A DNA stretch of 64,000 bases from Homalodisca vitripennis (taxonomy: Eukaryota; Arthropoda; Insecta; Hemiptera; Cicadellidae), in contig NC_060215.1 of the NCBI RefSeq assembly GCF_021130785.1, positions 64,484,501-64,548,500 on the forward strand, read 5' to 3'. The notes under the pieces were generated by a model, which made no database searches, was not told the origin of the DNA, and saw nothing but the letters and a program-made list of their open reading frames with translations. Made by a program: the position numbers and the translations under genes. How positions within the stretch are numbered: position 1 is the stretch's first letter; every line of letters begins with the position of its first letter. Shown one piece after another: positions 1 through 9,952 of the stretch.

Positions 1-900
1 GTTAGTGTCAGAATAATAAAACGACTACATAGGGGTATTAACATTTTTTCTTAATAAGTCACTTCAAAAGCTCATCTGGAACGCTTTTTGTTGTCCTAAG
101 GCATTCAACTCCAGTTAAGTTTGCGAAGGGCCGCAGGGATTATTGAGAACCAGTTTTGTGCTCCAGTGCCTATCATTTTTTTATTTATTTATTCTTTGAA
201 ATAACAACAATTACAAATAATGTTATTCATAAATGTAAACGCTCTATTTGTATTTGTCTGCATTTTCACTTAATACTAATTACTAATTATATTCTTAGAA
301 ACTAGTTTCTGGTCAAGTCCATGTAGTTTTATTACAAGAGTAAAACACCTCACCACTAATGCAGTAACAATAAAAATAATAAATACAAATTTCAAATTAA
401 CATAGCAATAATTAACATTTTCTAAAGAAAACTTTAATCTTAACAAAAAATAAAAAAATACTCCAGGATAATAATAAGTAAAAAATAGAAGAAACAATGT
501 ATAATTTAACTTGATAAAATACATCCAAACACATGCTTTTTAAAGGAAAACTATATTGATTTTCAAAAGGTGTCTGGCGAGCTGCCACATCACCTCTCTG
601 AGGTAATTTCTGGTGTTCTAAATTTTATTTACTGGTTCAAAACCTACCTATTTCTGATAAAACATGGATGAGTATAATTTGGTGGAGATTATTCCGAGAT
701 TTTTAGGTTGTTGGTTCAGGAATTTTTTATCTTTCTTTACCAAATGATTTCTGTATTAATAAAAACATCTACTTTTACTTTCTTTGCATAGACATACCTT
801 GTGTATGTCAGTAAAAAGTATTTTTAAGCAGTAAAACGAATTACACAATCATTTATTACTAAAAAAACTTAGAAATCATTAAAAATAATGAAGTCTTATG
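1..900. other. No gene recognised
   Basis: This A+T-rich stretch has many stops in all frames and no protein similarity I recognise. It lies downstream of the visible Artemis exons in the direction of that gene, so it is probably Artemis intron. I looked on the minus strand for the beta-CASP part of Artemis and did not find it. Confidence 0.5.
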
Positions 901-930
901 TGAAAACGAAGTGCATGAAAACGAAGTGCA
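901..930. repeat. 15-bp direct tandem repeat, two copies
   Basis: TGAAAACGAAGTGCA occurs twice head to tail (901-915 and 916-930). A decayed third unit (TAAAAACGCG) follows. It lies about 100 bp outside the palindromes of the TTAA-element end at 1033-1101 and may belong to the same element. Confidence 0.7.
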
Positions 931-1019
931 TAAAAACGCGGGAAAAGTACCTCCTGAAGAGCGAGAAAGACGGCGTTGTGATAGCTCGAGAGCTGGCCGC
1001 ACACTGACCTCATTTCGGA

Positions 1020-1101
1020 ACAAAGACTCTGTGGTAACCAGAGTTACCGCCCGCTCCTAGCGCAGCGGTAACCAGAGTTACCACCGCAGGGAACGTGTTA
1101 A
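1020..1101. mobile_element. Right end of a TTAA-flanked piggyBac-like element
   Basis: Read inward from the right, the sequence is TTAA (1098-1101) followed by CACGTTCCCTGCGG. This is nearly the terminal repeat of the complete element at 11674-12647 (CACGTTCGCTGCGG). Inside it lie two copies of the perfect-arm palindrome GGTAACCAGAGTTACC (1033-1048 and 1067-1082), 34 bp apart centre to centre. The nearer one ends 15 bp from the TTAA. No matching left end is visible, so the element is truncated or its other end lies before the window. TTAA target choice is the hallmark of the piggyBac superfamily; assignment of this fragment rests on the shared terminal repeat. Confidence 0.6.
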
Positions 1102-2229
1102 TAGACAGACCAAACTTGGTAACATGGACAGCATTTGTATATATACTGGACAAGTGAGCAATCTTAAGCAATAAAACATTTAGGATGACAGTCACTCGCA
1201 TTTGGGCAAAATTTTTGTCTCAATGTACATAAACCAGAAGCAATGGTCTTTGTTTTTCTGCAGTTGTACTACGTACCTACCCCACGCTCAGGAAACACTC
1301 GCCATTCATTCTCTCTCTTTCTATTTTGCCCTTCTAAATTTGTAAATTTTAGCCATTCTATTGTTATGTGAAACTAGTAATTTAGAAAATCCCTCTACAT
1401 TTTTTTATTTAAATATATTTTTTATTTGTTATCAATCAGAGAGTTTAATTTAAATAACCCGTTCATCCTTCTTCAAACAGACCTGAGTACATTCTAATTA
1501 TAGCCATCTAGGTTATACTATGATCATAAAAAAAATATATATATACACACACACACACATATATATATATATTAGGGTGGTCCACAATTATATAGAAAAA
1601 ATAAAAAGTTTGAAATATGTATCTCCACACAGCTGCTTTTGTTCCCACTATGCATACTGAAATCACCAGAAAAAATTGGGCCCAATCAGAGAACGTTTAG
1701 AGGTCCCTATGATTTGAAAGTTCTAGTTTTTAATTTAATTTGTATAAATTAACCGTTTAAGGGTTACTTTTAAGCAATTCAGCAAACAATTACAACAAAC
1801 TTGCTTTTAATAAGTTTAATTAGTTGCACCAACTTCACCTACTTTATATTTATAAACTTTCACTTGTGAAAAGACCCATTATTCTTACTTTGATGGTAAA
1901 TTACTCATAGGCATTGCGGGGGGTACTGAAAAAGTTCACCAGAGTGGCGATTCTTGTTACTGGATACGGAAAATCTGATAGGAGTCCCAAAGATTGATCT
2001 TGATCTGGATGACTGGAAACTGAGAAAAAATTTGAAATAAAAAAAAATTAAATGAAAAATGTCTTCATTAGAGGCGAAAGTTTAGTTGTGTGCGTGCTTT
2101 AATATTTAATACAGGGTTAAGGAGTGGCAAACGTTCCATTCTTGAAGACAGTTTAAATTCTAGCCATGAATAAATTCCATGTAGAAACCATGTATTTTGA
2201 ATTTGTGCTCTCCTCCGTTTTGAGTACAG
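1102..2229. other. No gene recognised
   Basis: A+T-rich, with no reading frame I can interpret. It holds the AT/AC microsatellite at 1535-1572. The sequence from about 1573 may be the upstream part of the mobile element that carries the pseudogene at 2230-3012, but I cannot define its end. Confidence 0.4.
1535..1572. repeat. AT/AC compound microsatellite
   Basis: Alternating AT, then AC, then AT dinucleotides, read directly. Confidence 0.9.
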
Positions 2230-3012
2230 GTTTTTGGAGTTAGTGACGGCCCTGATGTTGCCCTATTTAAGAGTATTAAGAAATACCGACCTCAGATTGA
2301 CAAGGAAAAATTTTCTCCCGGCAATAATGATTTGTTTGAAGCCAATGACCAAACAAAACATCTCAAAAACAATATGACGGACTATTATGGTGCTATTTTA
2401 GAGGACCCAAATCAATCAAAGCAGCCTTGAGATGACTATTTAGAGCTTCTACAGTTGTGTAATGTTTTTTTTAGTGATACAAGCTTAGAATCGAAGTAAA
2501 GTTCCGAGCCCCAGAAGGTTTGCAAAGTGCACGTTGGATGGCTAAGGCTATTTATTGTCTCAAAAATATATTTATTTAAGGATCAGTTTACCCTCACATC
2601 TAAAGAAGAGAAGGGAATCACTGAGGTAAAGTTTTTTGTAGCACTAATAAATGATGACTTTGGAAACGAGGCCGCTCAAAAGCTGAGAAGGCAGTTATGG
2701 AATGAGGTTCCTTTTTTTAAAGCAAGTTGAAGCATATTCTAACATCATCGTTAGGAAAGTCGCTTTAATAGCATTTAAACGCCACCTATGGTTTTTTTTT
2801 TCAAATCACTTGATTGGATTAGCATTTTTTGATTCCCGCATCAGTAAAGAAACCAAAATTGTGATGGTTAAAAAACCTACAGTGTCCACCAAAGCCTAAG
2901 ACCCTTAAGCGACTAGAGGGTAAATAATTTAACTATGAGAGTTCTCTCGAAATATATGTTACACAGCGGACAACGGAACTGTTCGACATCCTACTTAAAA
3001 ATGGTAAAGAAA
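2230..3012 (+). pseudogene. Decayed copy of a multicopy arthropod gene of unknown function
   Basis: The plus strand encodes, across stops and frame changes, a recognisable series: KKYRPQIDKEKF, NDLFEANDQTKHLKNN, QSKQP-stop-DDYLELLQLCNVFF (2427-2475), RWMAKAIYCLKIYLFKDQF (about 2535-2590), LIAFKRHLWFF and IGLAFFDSRISKETKIVMV (to about 2870), then YVTQRTTELFDILLKNGKEKA (2950-3012). From memory, this order matches a repetitive family of unannotated proteins found in several arthropod genomes and probably carried by a DNA transposon. The protein has no function I know. At least two in-frame stops and several frameshifts make it a pseudogene. It ends at the AT microsatellite. Confidence 0.6.
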
Positions 3013-3015
3013 AAG

Positions 3016-3016
<1 letters not shown>

Positions 3017-3048
<32 letters not shown>
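3017..3048. repeat. (TA)n microsatellite
   Basis: Uninterrupted TA dinucleotides, lying 60 bp below the 3' splice-donor side of Artemis exon 3. Confidence 0.9.
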
Positions 3049-3049
<1 letters not shown>

Positions 3050-3108
3050 GCTATAATCTAAATAAAATATAAAATACTTAATTATAGGGTTTTTTAACCA
3101 ATACTTAC

Positions 3109-3371
3109 AATTATACCTAATGCCCACTTCGTTTAAACAGTCCTCATTTAGCCAACTAGCAATCAGATCTACAATATCTTCTAATGATTGGTTTCGTGAT
3201 GGAAACGTAAGATATTTTGTATGACAGAATGTTGTGTCCAGGTACAGAGTGTCGATTTTTTTCACCATTCCACTTCTGTCATGTAAAGCTTTTATTTTTT
3301 TCACATCATTTGGGTGGATTCTAAAATCCCCAGTGTAAAGTATACAAGTTTTTCCTTGTTCAAAAAGAAAC
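3109..3371 (-). CDS. Artemis (DCLRE1C), third coding exon
   Basis: Continues the metallo-beta-lactamase fold of Artemis. The acceptor (tttttcag at 3372 and above) joins the previous exon in phase, restoring GHCPGSVMFLFEQGK. The exon then gives ILYTGDFRIHPND, where the Asp of TGDF (residue 134) is a metal ligand in this family, and LYLDTTFCHTKYLTFPSR, a hallmark of the SNM1/Artemis group, followed by DLIASWLNEDC and VGIRYN. A GTAAGT donor begins at 3108; a weaker GT lies 9 bp earlier. The next exon should start with the NCK-A-YG segment and the beta-CASP domain, which is not in the window. Artemis is a nuclear endonuclease that trims DNA ends and opens hairpins in non-homologous end joining. 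DCLRE1A and DCLRE1B are less likely because DHMRGL and AGHCPGSVMFLF fit Artemis better. Confidence 0.88.
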
Positions 3372-3883
3372 CTGAAAAACACATAGGATTAGATTTTGTA
3401 CAAGATGTAGGTAAAAAGTGATTGATATAGTCAATCAATTAGAAAATTTAGTTATGGAGGAGACTAATAGAACATAGACCATGTATCAAAGACAATACTG
3501 CAATGACTTGAACCTTATATCACTTGATAGATGTATAGGCTAACTAAATAAAAGAGGGCATATTTAATATCTAAAAACTATGAAAATTACATTACATTTT
3601 GAGTTGTTAAAAAATTTACAAGATCTTAATGGCAAATAGAGATGTTAGGTTGTGGAGGATTAGTAGTACCAGCACATAGGACTTCGTACAGTCAATGGAG
3701 GGGAAATGTAATTCTCAACCGATACAAGACCTTGATGAAACAGCAACATAATGTTTTATCGCCTTTTCCTTGCACACAACTGGTTGAACAAGCATTTTCA
3801 TCTTATATTCCAAATTATAAATATAGGAATAAGCTTCATGCAGTTTCTAATCTGAAAATTTCTATAAAAATCTGAATCAGATT
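3372..3883. other. Artemis intron, no other feature seen
   Basis: Intronic stretch between the exon-3 acceptor and a TTAA-bounded element. No coding similarity was recognised on either strand. Confidence 0.5.
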
Positions 3884-4334
3884 TTAACCCTTTGAGGAAA
3901 TATTTATTAAGACCAGTAGCAGCAACTAAATTGGGGAAAAATGTAAGAGCTTTATAAATCAAAATCGATAAAAGATAGAGCAATAATAATTGTTTACTGT
4001 AAAATCTTTACTTAATATATAAAATACTATATTTGTAATAAAAATAGCACTTATAAAAAATTGCTACTTTTGTAAATATTTTTACATATATGTTTGAAAA
4101 CAAACATTTTGTTACTTTTTGGTTAATTTCTAACTAAATTTAACATAATTTACCTAAAATATGACAATGTTGTTATATAAATAAAAAGTTTGATTTTATA
4201 TCTAAAATAATAAGTTAAAAAATAAAATAATGGAAAATATTATGAGTAATGTGTTTTTTATAATTTTGCTATATATTTCCTTAAACTTCTTGTTTCCTAG
4301 GAAATTTAGATATTTTTATTCACCGTACAAAAAA

Positions 4335-4600
4335 TTACTTTACAAACAATAAAATATAGTGTACAGTTGTAAAATAATCCAAATAATCTTTATCTTGGCC
4401 TTCAAGTTTTTCATTCTCGCACAAACCGTGAATTGGCAAATGGTTTTTTTTAGCAAGGGAAATATTTACGTCTTCCACACTATCACTGATATCAGAATTG
4501 CACTCGTAATCACTGTCTAATAACAAAGCGACAACAGAGTCCAGCAGTTTTTTCCAACCACTACAATCAATCTCTCATCTAAACAAAAACAGACAACAAA
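4335..4600 (-). pseudogene. Acidic N-terminal fragment, possible piggyBac transposase
   Basis: A 63-codon frame from the ATG at 4526 gives LLDSDYECNSDISDSVEDVN, then SLAKKNHLPIHGLCENEKLE, and stops at 4335. The frame is open upstream to about 4560 (GWKKLLDSVVA). Clusters of Asp, Glu and Ser of this type are usual near the start of piggyBac transposases. There is no DDD catalytic region, so at most this is a fragment. The call depends on the TTAA ends around it. Confidence 0.3.
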
Positions 4601-4833
4601 CCTAACCTTGCATGTACTAGCTGACAAATCAAAAACAATTACAAAGCACTCGAACAAACAGGTGATGAATTCAGTGTTGCCAGTAACAAAATAAAATGAA
4701 ATTTATTTTTATAATAGTAAAAGAACTAGTGAAGACCACAGCAACAATAACTAGCAGGTAATTTCAAAAATAGAACAGCCCATAATAATAAAAAATGGCT
4801 AAACATAAATGACGGGACCAGGTTGTCACTCGG

Positions 4834-4877
4834 CATACCAAGCGGTCTGGGATGAATATCCCAGTCCGCTTGGTATG
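4834..4877. repeat. Near-perfect 20-bp hairpin inside a TTAA element
   Basis: Arms CATACCAAGCGGTCTGGGAT (4834-4853) and ATCCCAGTCCGCTTGGTATG (4858-4877) pair at 19 of 20 positions around the 4-nt loop GAAT. It lies 35 bp inside the right TTAA of the element at 3884-4916. It is the longest of several palindromes placed near TTAA ends in this window and may be a transposase binding site. Confidence 0.8.
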
Positions 4878-4934
4878 AAACCCAAACCCGCTTGCCTGTC
4901 TTCTCCAATGAGTTAAAAGCTATTTAATCAAAAA

Positions 4935-5460
4935 GAGAGTTTATTATAGATTTAATAATATAACTCCAGTTGCTTCCAGGACCTGGGCTGCTGTATCAAC
5001 AAGGACACTAAACAGCGTTGTATGTTTTGACATTCCTGATTCCATCAAGAGAATGGTCACGAACAATATCAATAAAACCCTAATTTAGATACTGAACACC
5101 TTCCGTGCAGTCAATACCTCTTACCTCACTACCAAATATAACTCTTCCAGAGCCTATATTCGTTTGCACCTCATCTTCAAGTACACTTCAAGAATGTCCA
5201 GGTCAAGTGAAGGTCTTACACAGTTTAGGCACTGAAACTTGTCAAGAGCTCCATCAAAATGAACGGGATCAGAAATAGATGGGTTTGGGAAAGAAGCATC
5301 AGTGGAGAGATCCAAATCCCTTTGAGGGTACCTTTAAATTATTATTTCCTTTATCCAGAACAGGGCTAACTTATAAAAGAGAGCCTTGGAGCCATCCTGG
5401 TAAGTCACAACCCCAACTAAGCCTTCTGCAATATTACCTACAATTATAACCTAATACACT
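4935..5460 (-). pseudogene. Degenerate coding-like segment, product not recognised
   Basis: The minus strand gives long coherent peptides broken by frame changes. The order is YQDGSKALFYKLALFWIKE, then RYPQRDLDLSTDASFPNP and DPVHFDGALDKFQCLNCVRP, then in another frame EVQTNIGSGRVIFGSEVRG, YLN-stop-GFIDIVRDHSLDGIRNV. Low-complexity noise in A+T-rich DNA rarely gives such mixed composition, so I read it as a decayed gene or transposon ORF. I do not recognise the family. No splice sites clearly bound it, so it is not proposed as an Artemis exon. Confidence 0.35.
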
Positions 5461-5504
5461 CTGTCACCTCGTTCAACATAGTTGCCAGATTCCAAGAACT
5501 AGGA

Positions 5505-6400
5505 TTAAGAGACAATCACATACAATGCGTGGCTATTAAGTAACCAGATTAGTATTGGCAAAGCCACAGAACCAAGGCAATAAGGCAAAATATCGTACGG
5601 CAAGTCACGTGACCCCTCCCACCCCTCCTCGTGTTTTGTATGTCTCCCATTCTTATTCTGCTCTAAGCGCCCGTATGTGAATATCAAATTTCTTTTTAAA
5701 CTTGGAAAATCAATCTGTAATGCAAGTGAAACATTTGTAATGATACGAGTGAATGAAATGACTCTTCACGACTATATCAAGTTTTTGAATGGTTTAAATG
5801 ATTTAAAAATGGCCACGAAGACACGAATGATGATACTCGCATTGGCAGACTATCGTCATTAAATACTGATGCTAACACTGAAAAGTTCGATAACCTTGTT
5901 CGGCTACATTACCAATAATTAGTAAGAAACACTACATTAGTGTCTTGACTACCCTATGTGAGCAAGAACAAAGAAAACGGAAGGTTTTGTGGAAAAACAA
6001 GTCATGGATCCTCCACCAGAACAATGCTCTTACCTACAAAGCTTTTTTAGTAAAGACGATTATGGTCATACACAACATCTCTGTCTTAGATAATTCACCT
6101 TACTCACCCGACTTAGCCCCCTGTGACTTGTTTTGTTCCCTAAAGTCAAGTCAGCAAAGAGATTTGAGACTGTTGAAGCAGTAAAAGAAAAAGCTATGGA
6201 AGTCATGAACAGGGTTACAGAAAATGATTAGCTACGGGAGGAATAAGTATGGGAGCCAGACGAAACAAAAGGATGGATGGTAGGGGGAGCTTCATGACCG
6301 TCCTTACAATATTCAGCCTTTACCTTCGTTCTGCGGCTCCACCAATATTAATCCGGTTATTTTCTTGCCACACCTCATATATAGACAAGACAGTCAGTAT
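5505..6400 (+). mobile_element. Mariner relic between about 150-bp inverted repeats
   Basis: The reverse complement of about 5505-5660 aligns with about 6240-6400. Shared landmarks are atgggag near the inner end, then ccttggttctgtggctttgccaata versus ccttcgttctgcggctccaccaata, and ctggttactt versus ccggttattt. The repeats point inward around a mariner-type transposase relic (5677-6240). Classical mariners have about 30-bp ends, so these long arms are either a long-TIR subfamily or a hairpin formed by two fragments. I could not fix the outer tips or a TA duplication. Confidence 0.5.
5677..6240 (+). pseudogene. Mariner-family transposase, N- and C-terminal pieces
   Basis: The start matches the mariner helix-turn-helix region: MNIKFLFKLGKS, then SETFVMIRVNE. 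The C-terminal piece (from 5945) has the catalytic-domain signature WILHQNNALTYKAFLVK (usually HHDNAPSH), then the hallmark YSPDLAPCDLF and FETVEAVKEKAMEVMN-RVTEND near 6160-6230. The middle of the transposase, including the first catalytic Asp, is missing, and frames shift several times. The catalytic Asp in HHDNA reads Asn (QNNA). It is inactive. Confidence 0.75.
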
Positions 6401-6997
6401 CAGAACAGTGGGAACAGAATCTCTCCTATGTTATCTTGATAAGACTATGACGGACAAAAAATCAATAAGTCCTACACTGTCACTGCTTTGTAATGAAAAC
6501 ATGAACTTTATCCATAATAGTATCAATTCACCCAAAGATATTTATAACAGTTTTTAATGTATCATTCTTGTTTTATTTCTACTTATAATTAATTGAAATA
6601 CACAATGCAATAAAATAATATTACATTTAGACTGCTTTTATAATTCCAGAATAATGCAGTTATATTTATTACTCAATCTGTTTTGCTAATTTTAGCAGCA
6701 AGTACCTTGTGTTACATAAGTAGATCACAGATTAACTGTGATTTTAGGTCATTTATGGTTATCTTATTTACTTATTACTTGGGCTTACTTACATTGTATT
6801 TAATCAACACAAATACTAAAATTAATACTTGATGAATTTGTTAGAATGCCATATACATTTGAGCAACATAACTACATATAGCAATTGATAAAAATGTCCA
6901 ATTGATGAAGGATTCAATGTGTTAATAAATGACTTATTGCTAGAATTATATTCCAACATACATTTTCAAAACTGACTGAATAAGAAAATATACTTAC
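6401..6997. other. Artemis intron, no other feature seen
   Basis: A+T-rich intronic sequence between the mariner relic and Artemis exon 2. No coding similarity was recognised. Confidence 0.5.
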
Positions 6998-7238
6998 ATT
7001 ACAGAACCTGGGCAATGGCCAGCCGGGATGGCTGTCACCTGAACAGACTCCCTGTTGTTGTGTTGAACAACCAGTGTAGAGTTAACTTCTATAGCACAGA
7101 TTTTCTCCATAGGAATTTTACAACAACGGTCCTTGCTCAAGACCATATACTTAGTAAACATTGAACAATAGAGCATTTTGTTGTCGTCTTCAACTAATAA
7201 TTTTATAAATTCACTGCTGTAAAGTCCTCTCATGTGAT
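6998..7238 (-). CDS. Artemis (DCLRE1C), second coding exon
   Basis: The acceptor ttgttgtacag is followed by ATCACATG, which joins the G at the end of exon 1 to restore SHFHSDHMRGL. This completes the metal-binding HxHxDH motif (His35, His37, Asp39, His40 in the joined protein). The exon continues YSSEFIKLLVEDDNKMLYCS, then EKICAIEVNSTLVV, and ends with AIPAGHCPGSV, whose His (residue 113) is the next metal ligand. The donor GTAAGTATA begins at 6997. The length of 241 nt keeps the phase with exon 3. Agreement with known Artemis proteins in motif order and spacing (the ligand His at 113 against about 115 in vertebrates) is close. Confidence 0.9.
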
Positions 7239-7361
7239 CTGTACAACAAAAAGACAAACACGCCTATTATATGTTATGCAGTTTATACTGTAATATATGA
7301 AACTAAAAACCAAATAGCATATAAAGTTATTAAACATTTTAATTTTACTTAATACATTACA
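7239..7361. other. Short Artemis intron segment
   Basis: Intron sequence between exon 2 and the Tigger-like relic. It contains the polypyrimidine acceptor of exon 2. Confidence 0.5.
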
Positions 7362-8145
7362 GACTCTCTAATCTGGCCATTTAGTACTCCGGCACATCCA
7401 GTAATCAGACACTGTAACGGCACGGATGAGTCATCGGTAGTTTGAAGTCTCAGCCTGTCTTTATAGCGAAATGCGCGTATTGTACTCTGCATAACAACAG
7501 TGGTGCATTATCGTCTGTTACCAGTAGTTGTACGCAGTGAGTGTCACAGGTGAGCTTAGTGGAAAACGAATAGTCAGATCAAGTATACAATGCAGACAAG
7601 AGTGGTTTGTTCTGGTATCTTTTGCCGAAAAAAACCTTTGTTCATAAGGTGGAATCTAGTGTCTCGGGTCACAAATTGGCAAAAAGTGAATAACTTTTAC
7701 GCCGGGTTCTAATGCTAGTGGCACTCAAATTGGAAAATCAAAAATCCCAAGGCTTTAAAGAATATGAATTTGCAGATTTCTTACACTAATCAACCTAAGG
7801 TATAGATGACAAAAAGAGGAGACAGTTCTACACCAGCTGCTGTTCCTTCGCCACTATCACTTTGGAAGATGAAAATGGGACTTTTGTTTCCAATATACGA
7901 ACACTTAAGAGACTTTTTGTTTGAAGGTTATTTTTGACGATGGAAGGATTGCGAAGGAAACAGGATTTTTCCGGACATTTGCCATCGTTCAGTGAAACAA
8001 GAAATCAGTAACACTACGATTCGTTTCAACACCATCATTATCAATAGCTTTCGTAAGGAATTATATGGTTTTTTATTAATAAATTGTTTGATTTCATAAT
8101 GTACCCCCACTAATCCGGCATTTTTGGTATTCCAACCCTACTAAT
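7362..8145 (+). mobile_element. Tigger/pogo-type element relic with transposase fragment
   Basis: The left part begins TACAGACTCTCTAATCTGGC, followed by GTACTCCGGCAC, typical of Tigger (jerky-like) termini. The far end has ACTAATCCGGCAT at 8107-8121. Within it, about 7585-7760 reads NADKSGLFWYLLPKKTF and VSGHKLAKSE, then in another frame SNASGTQIGKSKIPR. This corresponds to the conserved DETGLFW...K...A..A...G.KK.K.R...ASG transposase block. The catalytic-region Glu of DETG is replaced and stops are present, so it is inactive. The right end appears cut by the LINE that follows. Confidence 0.6.
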
Positions 8146-9050
8146 CCTAAGTAAATGGTCTGTTGACAATGGGTTAAGGCTCAATGTAGGCAAATGCACT
8201 GTCCTTCATGTCATCCCACAAAATCTGGAAGGGGGTTGACGGATAGAGGTGTGGGGATCGCTCTTGATGGTAAGTTTTCGCAGTGTGTGACCAGGTCAAA
8301 ACTCTCTGCATCTTGCTTGATAGCGACCTAACTTTCTCTGATCACGTCACTCATGCTATCCAGCGTGCTCTTGGCAGATTAAAAGGCCTGTACAGAGTCA
8401 GAAGTCTGTTGCCGGAATTCGCCAAGCTTCAGCTTATGCAGTCGATGGTCTTTTCTGTCATTTACTACTGCTATCCTGCTTACGGTAACAGCATCTCGCG
8501 GAGTGACGTTGATCGCATTCAGAGATTTCAAAACTCTGCTATACGTTTAATTTTCAATTTGAGATGATTTGATCATGTATCCCCCTTTCGGGATGCTGCT
8601 AAGTTGCTGCCAATGGAATCCGTCTGCAGGATGCTGATGTGCTGCATGGTCCACAAAATCCTATCACACAAGGAACCACGGTACCTGAGTGAGGAGTTGT
8701 TGTTCCGGGAGGAGGTCTCGCAACGTAGCACCCACCATGGCTATCTGCTAAACTCTCGTAGAGTCAGATATGAAGTCGGAAGAAGGAGTTTCTCATACTT
8801 CGGCCCTAAGTTGTAAAACAACCTCCCCCTTAGCCTAAAAGAATGCAGTTGTTCCTCATTTAAAAGGAAACTTAAAGACTTTTTGATTGTTGACAATTAA
8901 CTTAATTAACTTAACCATTAGTATGTACGAATAACAAACTTAACAGTTTTTACCACTGCATTATTTTAAATTAGCTACTACATTTTATTGTACCTGTTTA
9001 AATTAAGTTTAGTTTAGTTTTTGTTATCTAGTTTTTAAGGCATTCAGCGA
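8146..9050 (+). mobile_element. 5'-truncated LINE, reverse transcriptase C-terminal part
   Basis: The plus strand encodes WSVDNGLRLNVGKC, then VKTLCILLDSDLTFSDHVTH (8283 on), RLKGLYRVRSLLPEFAKLQL, YYCYPAYGN and RIQRFQNSAIRLIFNLR, then after a stop MLPMESVCRMLMCCMVHKIL and FGPKL-stop-NNLPLSLKECSSFKRKL. This is the thumb and C-terminal region of a Jockey/CR1-type LINE reverse transcriptase, ending with DFLIVDN. The catalytic YADD is not present. Stops make it a pseudogene. It lies between two different Tigger relics. Confidence 0.7.
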
Positions 9051-9903
9051 CTTGAGTTATTCTGAAAAACAGTAGCTGTAAAATGTTAGTGTTACAGCAT
9101 GAGTGGAAAACGATAAAGGTATGTGATTTTTCTGGAAGGAAAAATGAAACCATTATAACATTTAGACAATGGCAAGACAATTAAAATGTTAGCTGCAGAT
9201 CTAGAAGTTGGTGACTGTTGGTTATTGGATACAGAACCAACAAAACAATGTTAGTATAAGTGTGAGTGGGGGTAGCAGTTTATTGCGGAAAATAATGAAG
9301 AAAGGCGAATATGAGCTGACATCAAAAGCCGTGTTTTTATGGTTTTCTCAAATAATAATAAATTCTCATGCATAATACTGCAAGCAAAGGCTTTTTTTTA
9401 ATGTCATAAGAAGTTTAAGTATGGTGATGACAGTTTTACAACCAGCGGTGGGTGGTTAGACAGGTGGAAAGAAACGGCACGGTATTTGACAGCTGAATGA
9501 ATATCGTTGGTGAAAAATTATAGGCAGATTCTTCAGAAATTACAGAATTTCATAATTAATTGACAGAAGTTGTTTTAAAGTCTGGTCTAACATCTGACTA
9601 AATATTTAACTGCAATGAGACTGGGCTCAATTTTCGTATGCTGCGAACTAAAAATTTGCCAGCTAAATCTGAAAAATCCGCTCCAGCATTTAAGAAGAAC
9701 AAAGAGCGTGTTACAATCTTTGCATGCTCTAATTCTTCAGGAACATTTAAACTGAGATCTCGACTGATTAAAAACGCCCACAAGCCCAGAGTCTCTAAAT
9801 ACATCAATGTTAACTGTACCCACCATCCACCAAAAAAGTGTATGGATGAACAGCCAGATTTTTAAGGAATGGTTTTTTAGAGAGATTGTCCCTGTTGTTT
9901 AAG

Positions 9904-9952
<49 letters not shown>

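Larger units (their letters stand above)
3884..4916 (-). mobile_element. Probable piggyBac-like element bounded by TTAA
   Basis: The left end reads TTAACCCTTTGAGGA (from 3884). The right end read inward is TTAACTCATTGGAGA (from 4916). These are imperfect terminal inverted repeats with TTAA at both outer edges. Inside the right end is a strong hairpin (4834-4877). On the minus strand, 4335-4600 encodes an acidic, Asp/Ser-rich stretch of the kind found at the N-terminus of piggyBac transposases. No catalytic domain is visible, so the 1,033-bp element is non-autonomous or internally deleted. It sits in the Artemis intron, in the same orientation as the gene. The termini match only at about 10 of 14 positions, so the boundaries are moderately supported. 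Confidence 0.45.

Noticed and set aside
2933..3048. Minus-strand frame SNSSVVRCVTYISRELS as a fourth Artemis exon
   Set aside because: The same bases read better on the plus strand as YVTQRTTELFDILLKNG, part of the relic at 2230-3012. The minus peptide does not match the Artemis beta-CASP domain.
5420..5470. TATTAGGTTATAATTG on the minus strand as a mariner terminus for the relic at 5505-6400
   Set aside because: The orientation is wrong: read away from the element it starts, rather than ends, with the terminal-type sequence.
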